Assembly (NCBI GenBank): GCA_023954045.1
Contig: JAMLIR010000014.1
Coordinates: 1-64,000, forward strand
Reading direction: 5' to 3'
Length of the DNA: 64,000 bases
Origin: Burkholderiaceae bacterium
Lineage (GTDB): Bacteria; Pseudomonadota; Gammaproteobacteria; Burkholderiales; Burkholderiaceae_E
Within the stretch, counting starts at the first letter, position 1. Each line of letters begins with the position of its first letter. This document shows positions 9,704-18,350 of this stretch, piece by piece. The notes under the pieces were generated by a model that saw nothing but the letters and a program-made list of their open reading frames with translations, had not been told where the DNA came from and ran no database searches. The translations under genes and the position numbers were made by a program.

Positions 9704-11317
9704 TCAGAACCGGATCGGTTCCCGGTAGCGGCCGAACACCTTGACCATCTGTTTCGTGATCTCGCCGACGCTCGCGTAGGCCTTGACGGCCTCGACGATC
9801 GCCGGCATCAGGTTGACGCCGGCTTGCGCGTCGCGGGCGACCCGGTCGAGCGCGCGCGCCACCGCGGCTTCGTCGCGCTCGGCGCGCATCCGGGCCAGGC
9901 CGTCGATCTGCACCCGCGCGTCCGCCTCGTTGTACGGGTGGAACTCGACCGGGTGATCCTCTTCCTGGTCGTTGCGGTAGCGGTTGACCCCGACTTTCGG
10001 GAACTTGCCCGACTCGATGTCGCGCTGCATCTGGTAGGCCTGCGCCGACACCTTGGCCTGGATCGACCCCTCGGCGACCATCTTGACGATCCCGCCCTGC
10101 GCGTCGGTCTCGGCGATGATCTGCTCCATCTTCTGGCGCATCCGGTTGGTCATCGTCTCGACGTAGTACGAGCCGCCGAGAGGGTCGACCGTCTCGGTCA
10201 GCCCCATCTCCTCGATCAGGATCTGCATCGTGCGCAGCGAGATCCGCGCCGAGTACTCGGTCGGGATCGTGTAGGCCTCGTCGTACGAGCACAGCGCCAT
10301 CGTCTGCGCGCCCGACAGCGCACTGATCAGCGCGTAGTAGGCGCCGCGCACGATGTTCATTTCGGGCTGCTCGAACGTGAGCCCGCCGCCGCCGCCGCCG
10401 GCGATCATCCGCAGCCACATCGAGCCGGGCTTCTCGGCCTTGTACTGCTCCTTCATGATCTTCGCCCACAGGCTGCGCCCGGCGCGGAACTTGCAGACCT
10501 GCTCGAACAGGTTGCCGAAGATGTTGAAGTTGTACGACAGGCGGCCCGCGAACTCGTCGACGTGCAGCCCGCGCCGGATCACCTCGTCGGCGTAGGCCCG
10601 TGCGATGCAGAACGCGTAGGCCATCTCCTGCGCCGGCGTCGCGCCCGACTCGCGGATGTGGTAGCCGCACACCGACACCGGGCTGTACTTCGGCGCGTGC
10701 TCGGCGCAGTACTCGATCGTGTCGCCGACCAGCCGGATCGACGGCTCGACCGGGAAGATCCAGGTGCCGCGGCCGATGAACTCCTTCAGGATGTCGTTCT
10801 GCGCGGTGCCGCGAAGCTGCTTCACGTCGTAGCCGCGCTTCTCGGCCATCGCGAGGTACATCGCGATCAGGATCGCCGCCGCGCCGTTGATCGTCAGCGA
10901 CACCGTGATTTTCGCCAGGTCGATGCCGTCGAACGCGACCTCGAAGTCGCGCAGCGTGTCGACCGACATGCCGACGCGCCCGATCTCGCCCTCGGCGAGC
11001 GGGTCGTCGGAGTCCAGCCCGATCTGCGTCGGCAGGTCGAACGCGACGTTCAGCCCGGTCTGGCCGTTGGCGATCAGGTACTTGAAGCGCTGGTTGGTCT
11101 CGCGCGGGTTGCCGAATCCGGCGTACTGGCGCATCGTCCACGGCTGCTTGCGGTACATCAGCCGGTGGATGCCGCGGGTGAACGGGTACTCGCCGGGTTC
11201 GCCCAGCATCGCCAGGCCGCCGCTTTCCTCGACGTCGGCGGCGGTGTACAGCGGCTGCACTTCGAGGCCGGACTCGTTGAGCACCGGCCGCAGTTCGGGG
11301 GGCAGGCGATCGTTCAT
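9704..11317 (-). CDS. Methylmalonyl-CoA mutase-type B12 mutase, large (catalytic) subunit
   Basis: The 537-residue TIM-barrel subunit has PWTMRQYAGFGNPRETNQRFKYLIANGQTGLNVAFDLPTQ near residues 60-100, WIFPVEPSIRLVGDTIEY near 190 and ISGYH-like VSVCGYHIRESGATPAQE near 215, as in stand-alone mutase large chains of archaeal and IcmA type. It lacks the B12 domain, which is the separate upstream gene. The Tyr in RQYAGF and the Arg in PSIR match positions that hold the substrate carboxylate in methylmalonyl-CoA mutase; isobutyryl-CoA mutase has Phe at the first, so a carboxylated acyl-CoA is favoured (family knowledge plus inference). The start ATG follows a strong AGGAGG and overlaps the B12 subunit stop by 4 bases. 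Confidence 0.88.
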   Translation of the reverse strand: MNDRLPPELRPVLNESGLEVQPLYTAADVEESGGLAMLGEPGEYPFTRGIHRLMYRKQPWTMRQYAGFGNPRETNQRFKYLIANGQTGLNVAFDLPTQIGLDSDDPLAEGEIGRVGMSVDTLRDFEVAFDGIDLAKITVSLTINGAAAILIAMYLAMAEKRGYDVKQLRGTAQNDILKEFIGRGTWIFPVEPSIRLVGDTIEYCAEHAPKYSPVSVCGYHIRESGATPAQEMAYAFCIARAYADEVIRRGLHVDEFAGRLSYNFNIFGNLFEQVCKFRAGRSLWAKIMKEQYKAEKPGSMWLRMIAGGGGGGLTFEQPEMNIVRGAYYALISALSGAQTMALCSYDEAYTIPTEYSARISLRTMQILIEEMGLTETVDPLGGSYYVETMTNRMRQKMEQIIAETDAQGGIVKMVAEGSIQAKVSAQAYQMQRDIESGKFPKVGVNRYRNDQEEDHPVEFHPYNEADARVQIDGLARMRAERDEAAVARALDRVARDAQAGVNLMPAIVEAVKAYASVGEITKQMVKVFGRYREPIRF

Positions 11318-11742
11318 TTCACCTCCTGCCTGATGTAGTCGACGATCGCGTCGAGTTTCGAACCGGTCGGGAACACCCCCCGAAAACCCAGCGCGCGCAA
11401 TTCGTCGTGGTCCTGCGCCGGCAGGTTGCCGCCGATCAGCCACAGCTTGTCGGTCAGGCCGCTGGCTTCGAGCAGTGGCTTCAGCTTGCGACAGAACGGC
11501 AGGTGCGAGCCGGCGAGGCTCGAGAGCGCGATCACGTCGACGTCCTCCTCGAGCGACATCCGCGCAACCGACTCCGGCGTCTGCCGCAACCCGGTGTAGA
11601 TGACCTCGAAGCCCGCGTCCATCATCGCGCGGGCGACGACCTTGGCGCCCTGGTCGTGGCCGTCGAGGCCGGGCTTGGCGAGCAGCACCTTGATCCGGCG
11701 CTGCTGCGGGTGTCGCGACGCGAGTCCCGGGACGGCACTCAT
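11314..11742 (-). CDS. Cobalamin-binding small subunit of the B12 mutase
   Basis: The 142-residue protein is a free-standing B12-binding domain. It contains GLDGHDQGAKVVARAM near residues 25-40, the DxHxxG motif whose His ligates cobalt, followed by VDVIALSSLAGSH and LIGGNLP, the S-x-L and GG motifs that hold the nucleotide tail. It pairs with the large subunit encoded directly downstream. Both ends are 4-base overlaps with neighbours, so stoichiometric translation is likely. No MeaB/ArgK-type reactivating GTPase is visible in the window. Confidence 0.92.
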   Translation of the reverse strand: MSAVPGLASRHPQQRRIKVLLAKPGLDGHDQGAKVVARAMMDAGFEVIYTGLRQTPESVARMSLEEDVDVIALSSLAGSHLPFCRKLKPLLEASGLTDKLWLIGGNLPAQDHDELRALGFRGVFPTGSKLDAIVDYIRQEVK

Positions 11743-12872
11743 GACGTCACCTCCTTGGCGATGATCAGTTTCAGGATTTCGCTGGTGCCGCCGCCGATCA
11801 GCGTGAAGCGCACGTCGCGCAGGTAGCGTTGCACCGGGTATTCCATTGCGTAGCCGTACGAGGCCAGCACGCGTGCGGCCGCATCGCAGATGCCGGCCGC
11901 AGTCTCGGTGGCGAACAGCTTGCACATCGCCGCCTCCTTGTGGTGCGGGCGGCCCGAGTCGCGCAGCCAGGCTGCGTAGCGCACGAGGTGGGTCGCCGCC
12001 TCGAGGCCGGTGGCCATGTCCGCGAGCTTCGTCTGGATCGCCTGGTAGCGGTCGATCGGCTTGCCGAACTGCTGGCGCTCGCCGGCATAGCGCACGGCCT
12101 CGTCGAGCGCTGCGCGCGCCACGCCCAGCGCCATCGCGCCGGTGATGATGCGGATCTCGGCCAGCGTCTTGCGCAGGTGGCCCTCGCCGTCGCCTTCCTC
12201 CTTCGACAACCTGTGGCTGTCGGGGACGAAGCAGCCGGCGAAGGCGACCTCGGAGGTCGGCAGCGCCCAGACCCCCATCTTGTGGATCTCGCGCCCGACG
12301 GTGATGCCGGGGAAGTGCTTCTCGACCAGGAAGATCGTGAGCTTCCTCTCCTCGCCCGCGCGCGCGAACACGGTGAAGAAGTCGGCCACCGGCGCCGAGG
12401 TGATCCAGGTCTTCTGCCCGTCGATCAGGTAGCCGCCGTCGACCTTCTTCGCGACGGTGGCGATCGAGCCGAGGTCGGAGCCGGCGTTCGGCTCGGTCAT
12501 GCAGATCGCGCCGACCTTCTCGCCGGCGAGCGCCGGCTTGAACAGCCGCTCGACGATGTCGGCGCTGCCCAGCATGTGCAGGAACTTCGTGCCCATCAGC
12601 GACTGCATCGCCGCGGCGCCGGCCAGCGACATCGAGCCGCGGGCGATCTCCTCGAGTGCCAGGCAGAACTCGGTGAGCGCCATTCCGCTGCCGCCGACGT
12701 CCTCGGGATAGCGCATCCCGAACAGGCCGAGCGCCGCCAGCTCGCCGAACAGCTCGCGCGGGAACGCTCGCGCCTCGTCGAGCGCCGCCGCCTGCGGCGC
12801 GATCCGCTGGTCGGCGAAGCGCGCGAACGTGTCGCGGACCGCTTTCTGCTCGACGCTCAGTTCGAAGTCCAT
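11739..12872 (-). CDS. Acyl-CoA dehydrogenase
   Basis: This 377-residue FAD flavoprotein dehydrogenates an acyl-CoA to the 2-enoyl-CoA and passes electrons to ETF. Visible blocks are CMTEPNAGSDLGSIATVAKKVDGGYLIDGQKTWIT (FAD and substrate loop, residues about 125-160), the YAGERQQFGKPIDRYQAIQ helix and the C-terminal LIGGGTSEILKL. The usual catalytic Glu (in YEGT of medium-chain enzymes) is replaced by Gly here, as in isovaleryl-CoA dehydrogenase, where a Glu on another helix acts; a Glu is present at the matching place in TLAEIRIITG. A branched or long acyl substrate is therefore plausible. It follows hyuB by 20 bases and overlaps the B12 subunit by 4. Confidence 0.9.
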   Translation of the reverse strand: MDFELSVEQKAVRDTFARFADQRIAPQAAALDEARAFPRELFGELAALGLFGMRYPEDVGGSGMALTEFCLALEEIARGSMSLAGAAAMQSLMGTKFLHMLGSADIVERLFKPALAGEKVGAICMTEPNAGSDLGSIATVAKKVDGGYLIDGQKTWITSAPVADFFTVFARAGEERKLTIFLVEKHFPGITVGREIHKMGVWALPTSEVAFAGCFVPDSHRLSKEEGDGEGHLRKTLAEIRIITGAMALGVARAALDEAVRYAGERQQFGKPIDRYQAIQTKLADMATGLEAATHLVRYAAWLRDSGRPHHKEAAMCKLFATETAAGICDAAARVLASYGYAMEYPVQRYLRDVRFTLIGGGTSEILKLIIAKEVTS

Positions 12873-12892
12873 CGTTCGCGATTCCTTCGGGT

Positions 12893-14587
12893 TCAGGCGT
12901 CGTCCATGCCGTACAGCTCGCGCGCCGCCTCGCGCGAGACCACGCCGTTGCGGACCTCGTCGGCGAGAACCTTGCGGTCGCGCTTCCGGGGGTCGCCGTA
13001 GCCGCCGCCGCCGCTGGCCACCTGGTGGTAGACGGTGCCCCTGGGCACGCCGGTGATCAGGTCCTTGTTCCTCGGCACGACCGTGCGGCCGTCCGGGTAC
13101 TGCAGCCGGATGAAGTTCAGGCCGGCGTCGCGGCCGCCGAACAGGCCGAATGCGGGCTCGAAGTCGCCGTCTCCGAAGGTGACCAGCTGCGTGTCGTCCG
13201 AGCCGATCTCGAAGATCGTCTCGACGCCCAGGCCGCCGCGCCACTGCCCGGCGCCGGCCGAGTCGGTCAGCAATTCGTGGCGGATCAGCGTGTGCGGCGT
13301 CTGCTGCTCGAACATCTCGTAGTCCTGGTCGAGCACGCCGCCCGACGCGTCGATCATCCCGATGTGGTCGTAGCCGTCGGTGCCGAGCATCCCGCCCGAG
13401 CCGCCCTTCAGGCCCATGAAGCCGATGTCGACGTACTTCTCGCCGGTGCGTGGGTCGATCCCGGTGGTGAGCGAAGCGAGCAGGTTGTTCCAGCCGGCGG
13501 TGACGCGGTCGGGCAGCACCGGCGCGAGCGCGCGCTGGATCGCGTCGGCGTTGGGCGGGCACAGGTGGTTGCCGAACGTGGTCGCCTTCGGGTAGGCCGC
13601 GTTCAGGATCGTGCCCTCGGGGATCACGATCTCGATCGGCTGCACCATCCCCTCGTTGTGCGGGATGTCCGGGTTGACCATCTGCAGCAGCGTGAGGATC
13701 GTGGCCGACGCACTGGAGGTGAAGGTGCCGTTGACGAAGCCGTTGGTCTGCGGGTCGGTGCGCGAGTAGTCGAAGCGGATCTTCCGGTCCTCGACGTCGA
13801 TGTCGACGCGGATCGTGAACTTCGAGCCCTCGTGACGGCCGTCGTAGTAGACGTAGCCTTCGCCCGAGTAGCGGCCGTTCGGGATTTTCGCGATCTCGGC
13901 TTCCATCATCCGGCGCGTAGCAAGGAACAGCGCCTGCTTGTGCGCCTCGTAGCTCTCGACGCCGTACTTGGCCAGCAGCTCGAGCATGCGCCGCTCGCCG
14001 ATCGTGCACGCGCCCATCTCGGCTTTCATGTCGTGCTGGACGATGTCGAGCCGCACGTTGGCGAAAATCAGGTTCCAGACGTCGCGGCGCAGCTTGCCGC
14101 GCTCGACCACCTTGACCGGCGGGATGCGCAGCGCCTCCTGCCAGACCTCGACCGCGTTCGGGTTGTAGCCGCCGGCGACGTTGCCGCCGATGTCGGCCTG
14201 GTGGCCCTTGACCGCGGTCCAGGCGACGAGCTTGTCGCCGAGGAACACCGGCTTGAACACCGCGACGTCGTTGTTCTGGTTGCCCAGGCTGAACACGTCG
14301 TTGTGGAAGATCACGTCGCCGGGATGCAGGTCGTCGCCGAAGTACTGCTTGATGTACTTGCACACCGGCGCCAGCGAGAACGCGAGGATCGGCAGGTTCT
14401 CGGTCTGCTCGAGCATGTTGCCGTCGCCGTCGTACAGGCCGGTGACGTAGTCCTTCGCCTCGCACAGGATCGGCGAGCGCGTGGTCTGCTCCATCGAGAT
14501 GCTCATCTCGTCGGTGATCGACCGGAACGTGCGTGCGTAGACCGAAAGCAGGATCGGGTCGATTTTCACGGTATCGGCAGTGCTCAT
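12893..14587 (-). CDS. Hydantoinase B/oxoprolinase family protein
   Basis: The 564-residue protein is the B component of a hydantoinase/oxoprolinase/acetone carboxylase type enzyme. The start (DPILLSVYARTFRSITDEMSISMEQTTRSPILCEAKDY) and HPGDVIFHNDVFSLGNQNNDVAVFKPVF, then KGHQADIGGNVAGGYN, are the family's metal- and substrate-site blocks, and GAGQWRGGLGVE lies near residue 455. At 564 residues it has N-methylhydantoinase B length, well short of acetone carboxylase alpha (about 770). It works with the A subunit encoded 23 bases upstream to hydrolyse a cyclic amide, or carboxylate a ketone, at the cost of ATP. No third acetone carboxylase subunit is present. Confidence 0.88.
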   Translation of the reverse strand: MSTADTVKIDPILLSVYARTFRSITDEMSISMEQTTRSPILCEAKDYVTGLYDGDGNMLEQTENLPILAFSLAPVCKYIKQYFGDDLHPGDVIFHNDVFSLGNQNNDVAVFKPVFLGDKLVAWTAVKGHQADIGGNVAGGYNPNAVEVWQEALRIPPVKVVERGKLRRDVWNLIFANVRLDIVQHDMKAEMGACTIGERRMLELLAKYGVESYEAHKQALFLATRRMMEAEIAKIPNGRYSGEGYVYYDGRHEGSKFTIRVDIDVEDRKIRFDYSRTDPQTNGFVNGTFTSSASATILTLLQMVNPDIPHNEGMVQPIEIVIPEGTILNAAYPKATTFGNHLCPPNADAIQRALAPVLPDRVTAGWNNLLASLTTGIDPRTGEKYVDIGFMGLKGGSGGMLGTDGYDHIGMIDASGGVLDQDYEMFEQQTPHTLIRHELLTDSAGAGQWRGGLGVETIFEIGSDDTQLVTFGDGDFEPAFGLFGGRDAGLNFIRLQYPDGRTVVPRNKDLITGVPRGTVYHQVASGGGGYGDPRKRDRKVLADEVRNGVVSREAARELYGMDDA

Positions 14588-14610
14588 CGCGGTGTCTCCG
14601 TGGGAGGCGT

Positions 14611-16752
14611 TCAGGCGGCGACCGGGGCCGGAGCGGCCTTCGCAGCCGGTCCGAACGCCGAACGGCACAGGTCTTCGCGGCCCTTCAGGTAGACGGCGAA
14701 CGATCCGAGGGCGTCGACCACGCAGTCGTACGAGGCGCTGACGAAGATCGCGGTGGTCGCCTGCTCGATCATCGCCGGGCCGTCGATCCGGTTGCCGAAG
14801 CGCATCCGGTGGCCGTCGTAGACCGGCACCTCGGCGAAGGCGCGCGTCTCCGGGATGTAGACGCTGCGGCGTCCCTTGAGCGCGTGCGACGCGTCGGCGC
14901 CCGTCCAGTCTTCCTTGCGGTAGGCCGGCTTGTCGGTCGCGCCCACCGCCTGCACCCGCACGTTGATGATCTCGATCGGCGTGTTCTCCTGCTCGAGCGA
15001 GTAGCCGTAGAGCCGGTTGTGCTCGGCGTGGAACGCGCGCGCGATGCCGGCCGCATCGCGCGCGTCGAGCAGCGCGCGCGGCACGACGAACGACACCTCG
15101 TGGTACTGGCGGATGTAGCGGCAGTCGAACTTGATCTCGTAGCGCCGGCGCGCCTCCGGGATGCGCTCGTCGGCCAGCTGCGCGGCGCCTTCGCCGACCA
15201 TCGCGTCGACGATCGCGCCGAGCTTCGCCCAGTCGAGCGACTCGAGCCGCGCGACGAAGGTGCGGACGAAGTCGTGCTTCAGTTCGCTCATCAGCATCCC
15301 GAACGCGCACAGCACCGAGGACTCGCGCGGCACGATCTGCAGCGGGATCTCGAGCTCCTGGCAGATCAGGCACGAGTGGATCGGGCCCGCTCCGCCGGCC
15401 GGGATGATCGGGAACTCGCGCGGATCGAAGCCGCGCTTGATCGTGACCTCGCGCACGCCCTGCGCCATGTTGTTGCAGGCGACCCGGTACATGCCGGCGG
15501 CCGCTTCCTCGACGGTGAGGCCCATCGGCCGCGCAATGTGCGTCTCGATCGCCGCGCGGGCCGCCGCCACGTCGAGCTTCATCTTCCCGCCGGCGAAGAA
15601 CTCGGGGTCGAGGTAGCCGAGCACCACGTTGGCGTCGGTCGTCGTGGGCAGCGTGCCGCCCTTGCCGTAGCAGGCCGGCCCCGGGTCGGCGCCGGCGCTC
15701 TGCGGGCCCATCCGCAGCAGGCCGCCTTCGTCGAGCCAGCCGATCGAGCCGCCGCCCGCGCCGATCGTGTGGATGTCGAGCATCGGCAGCGCGAGCTTGT
15801 GGCGCGCGATCTCGCCGTCGTTCTTGATCATCGGCGCGCCGACCGAGACCGAGGCCTCGAAGCTGGTTCCGCCCATGTCGGTGGTGATGCACTTGTCGAC
15901 GCCGTGCGCGCGCGCGTAGAACAACCCCGCGCCGGGACCGCCGGCCGGCCCCGACAGCAGCGTGAGCGCCGCCTTCTCGCGCGCGAGCTGCGGCGAGATC
16001 ACGCCGCCGTTGGACTGCATGATCAGCAGCAGGCCCTCGAAGCCGATGCCGGCGAGGCGCGCGACCAGCTGGTCGAGGTAGTGGTTCAGCTTCGGGCCGA
16101 CGTACGAGTTCAATGCGGTCGTGCTCACGCGCTCGTAGAAGCGGATCGACGGCAGCAGGTCGGTGGAGACCGAAAGGTAGGCGCCGGGCAGCTCGCGGCG
16201 AACGATCTCGGCGGCGGCCTGCTCGTGCGCCGGGTTGGCGAACGAGTTCATGAAGCAGATCGACACCGCCTGTACGCCCTCGCGCCGGAACAGCTCGATT
16301 GCCTCGCGCACGCCGTCGACGTCGAGCGGCGCGGTCTCGGCGCCGGTGCGGTCGAGGCGCCCCTCGATGCCGGCGCGCAGGTAGCGCGGCACCAGCGGCC
16401 TCACGTTCGTGTAGCGGTTGTTGTACTGCTCCTCGCGGATGCCGCGGCGCATCTCGAGCGCGTCGCGCACGCCGCGGGTGGTGAGCAGCCCGCACTTCGC
16501 GCCGGTGTGGGTCAGCGTCGCGTTGGTCGTCACCGTCGTGCCGTGCACGATCGTGTCGATCGTCCGCGCGAACGCTTCGAGCGACTGCGGCGGGTCCATG
16601 CTCGCGGCGATGTCGGCCAGGCCGTTGACCACGGCGATCGACGGGTCGGCCGGTGTGGACAGCGACTTGAAGATCGCCGGCTCCGCGCCGTCGCGCGTCA
16701 CGACGAAATCGGTGAAGGTGCCGCCGACGTCGATGCCGATCTTGAGGGTCAT
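14611..16752 (-). CDS. Hydantoinase A/oxoprolinase family protein (ATP-binding subunit)
   Basis: The 713-residue protein has the ASKHA-type phosphate loop at its start (MTLKIGIDVGGTFTDFVV) and a second nucleotide motif, LLSGPAGGPGAGLFYA...TDMGGTSFEASV, near residues 275-315. Typical HyuA features include VHGTTVTTNATLTHTGAKCGLLTTRG. It phosphorylates the substrate carbonyl or carboxybiotin-like intermediate so that the B subunit can complete ring opening or carboxylation. It lies 16 bases after the acyl-CoA ligase. Family members include 5-oxoprolinase, N-methylhydantoinase, caprolactamase and the ketone carboxylases; sequence alone does not separate them. Confidence 0.9.
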   Translation of the reverse strand: MTLKIGIDVGGTFTDFVVTRDGAEPAIFKSLSTPADPSIAVVNGLADIAASMDPPQSLEAFARTIDTIVHGTTVTTNATLTHTGAKCGLLTTRGVRDALEMRRGIREEQYNNRYTNVRPLVPRYLRAGIEGRLDRTGAETAPLDVDGVREAIELFRREGVQAVSICFMNSFANPAHEQAAAEIVRRELPGAYLSVSTDLLPSIRFYERVSTTALNSYVGPKLNHYLDQLVARLAGIGFEGLLLIMQSNGGVISPQLAREKAALTLLSGPAGGPGAGLFYARAHGVDKCITTDMGGTSFEASVSVGAPMIKNDGEIARHKLALPMLDIHTIGAGGGSIGWLDEGGLLRMGPQSAGADPGPACYGKGGTLPTTTDANVVLGYLDPEFFAGGKMKLDVAAARAAIETHIARPMGLTVEEAAAGMYRVACNNMAQGVREVTIKRGFDPREFPIIPAGGAGPIHSCLICQELEIPLQIVPRESSVLCAFGMLMSELKHDFVRTFVARLESLDWAKLGAIVDAMVGEGAAQLADERIPEARRRYEIKFDCRYIRQYHEVSFVVPRALLDARDAAGIARAFHAEHNRLYGYSLEQENTPIEIINVRVQAVGATDKPAYRKEDWTGADASHALKGRRSVYIPETRAFAEVPVYDGHRMRFGNRIDGPAMIEQATTAIFVSASYDCVVDALGSFAVYLKGREDLCRSAFGPAAKAAPAPVAA

Positions 16753-16768
16753 GGCGGGGACTCCGTTG

Positions 16769-18325
16769 TCAACCGGTGACGGCGTTGCCGCCCACGAGGC
16801 GCCGCACTTCGTCGCGGCGCACCTTGCCGAGCGCGGTCTTCGGAAGCGCTTCGACGAAAACCACCTGCTTCGGGTGCTTGAACCGGGCGATGCGGCCTTC
16901 CAGCCGCCCGAGCACGTCGGCCTCGGTCGGCCGCCGGCCGGGCTGCGGCGCGACGACTGCGACCACGATCTCGCCCCAGCGCTCGTCGGGCCAGCCGACG
17001 ACCGAGGCTTCGGCGATGTCGGGCGATTCCATCAGCAGGTTCTCGATCTCGGCCGGGTAGATGTTCTCGCCGCCCGAGATGATCATTTCCTTGCGGCGCC
17101 CGTCGACGTACAGGAAACCCTCGTCGTCGAAGTGCCCCATGTCGCCGGTGTGGAACCAGCCGTTGACCAGCACCGCGGCGGTCGCCTGCGGGGCATTCCA
17201 GTAGCCGCTCATCACGTTCGGGCCGCGCACCAGAATCTCGCCGGTGGCGCCGGGCGCGACGTCGCGCCCCGTGTCGTCGACGATGCGCAACTCGCAGTGC
17301 GCGGCCGGGCGGCCGGCCGAGCCCGCCTTGCGATACGCGTCCTGCGCCTTCTGGCAGGCCGCGATCGGGCAGGTCTCGGTGGCGCCGTAGACCTGCACCA
17401 GCGGCACGCCACGCGCGTGCACTGCCCGGATCAGCCGCTCGGGCACGATCATCGAGCCGGTCGTGATCATCCGCAGGCTCGAGAAGTCGGCCGACTGCCA
17501 GCGCGGGTGCGCGAGCATCGCGTCGAGTTGCGCCGGAACCAGCACCGTCAGCGTGATGCGCTCGCGCTCGATCGCGTCGAAGGTTGCCTCGACGTCGAAC
17601 TTCGGATGGAGCACGACCGTGCAGCCCATTCTCAGCGCCGGCGTCGTCTGGTTGTTCAGGCCGCCGACGTGGAACAGCGGCAGCGTGGTGAGGATGCGGT
17701 CGTCTTCGGTCAGTTCGTGCATCGCCGCGCTGTTCAACGCGTTCCACGCGATTGCGTCCTGGGTGAGCACGACGCCCTTGGGCTTGCCGGTCGATCCCGA
17801 CGTGTAGCAGACGAGCAGCGGCGCCCGGGGGTCGGGGTCGGTGGCGGGCTCGAACGCGCCACGCGATCCGGGCGCGCGCGCGTCCGCGCCGCCGGCGCGC
17901 GAGAGGAACTCGTCGCCGCCCAGCCAGCCCTGCGGGGCTTCTCCCAGGGCGACTGCGGCAGCGTCGCGGAGCGACGCGCGCAGCGCCTGCGCGTGCTCGA
18001 GGAACGGCGGCTCGACGAACAGCACCGACGGCGGGCAGTCGGCGAGGATCTGCCGGTGCTCGGGCACTGCGAGGCGCCAGTTCAGCGGCATGAACATCGC
18101 GCCGCGCCTCGCGCAGGCGAACAGCAAAGCGATCTCGTCGGGGCTGTTCAGGCCGAGGAAGGCGACACAGCCGCCGCGCCCGACGCCGGCGGCGGCCAGC
18201 CCTGCGGCGTAGCGGTCGACCAGCTTCGCGAGCGCGGCGTAGTCGAGGTCGCGACCGGGGAAGCGGATCGCCACCCGCCCGGGCGATCGTCCCGCGTGGT
18301 GGTGGATCCACTCGTGCAGTCGCAT
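16769..18325 (-). CDS. AMP-forming acyl-CoA ligase
   Basis: The 518-residue ANL-superfamily ligase activates a carboxylic acid to the acyl-adenylate and then the CoA thioester. Visible motifs are the phosphate loop VCYTSGSTGKPKGVVLTQ near residue 172, VYGATETCP near 290, the TGDMGHFDDEGFLYVDGR block near 390 and the C-terminal Lys in LPKTALGKVRRDEV. It is placed second in the operon, 25 bases after the thiolase, so it probably feeds CoA thioesters to the dehydrogenase and mutase. Substrate class cannot be read from the pocket with confidence. Confidence 0.87.
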   Translation of the reverse strand: MRLHEWIHHHAGRSPGRVAIRFPGRDLDYAALAKLVDRYAAGLAAAGVGRGGCVAFLGLNSPDEIALLFACARRGAMFMPLNWRLAVPEHRQILADCPPSVLFVEPPFLEHAQALRASLRDAAAVALGEAPQGWLGGDEFLSRAGGADARAPGSRGAFEPATDPDPRAPLLVCYTSGSTGKPKGVVLTQDAIAWNALNSAAMHELTEDDRILTTLPLFHVGGLNNQTTPALRMGCTVVLHPKFDVEATFDAIERERITLTVLVPAQLDAMLAHPRWQSADFSSLRMITTGSMIVPERLIRAVHARGVPLVQVYGATETCPIAACQKAQDAYRKAGSAGRPAAHCELRIVDDTGRDVAPGATGEILVRGPNVMSGYWNAPQATAAVLVNGWFHTGDMGHFDDEGFLYVDGRRKEMIISGGENIYPAEIENLLMESPDIAEASVVGWPDERWGEIVVAVVAPQPGRRPTEADVLGRLEGRIARFKHPKQVVFVEALPKTALGKVRRDEVRRLVGGNAVTG

Positions 18326-18350
18326 GGTTGCGCTCCGCTGGCTGCCTCGG

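Noticed and set aside
9683-11338. Plus-strand open frame of 551 codons opposite the mutase large subunit
   Set aside because: It is the antisense shadow of a well-supported B12 mutase gene; its translation is Arg/His/Asp-rich with no family motif. Many other long frames opposite high-GC genes here have the same explanation.
12893-16752. HyuA/HyuB pair as acetone carboxylase
   Set aside because: The B subunit is about 200 residues shorter than acetone carboxylase alpha and no small third subunit gene is adjacent, so I kept the general family call despite the neighbouring acetoacetyl-CoA synthetase.
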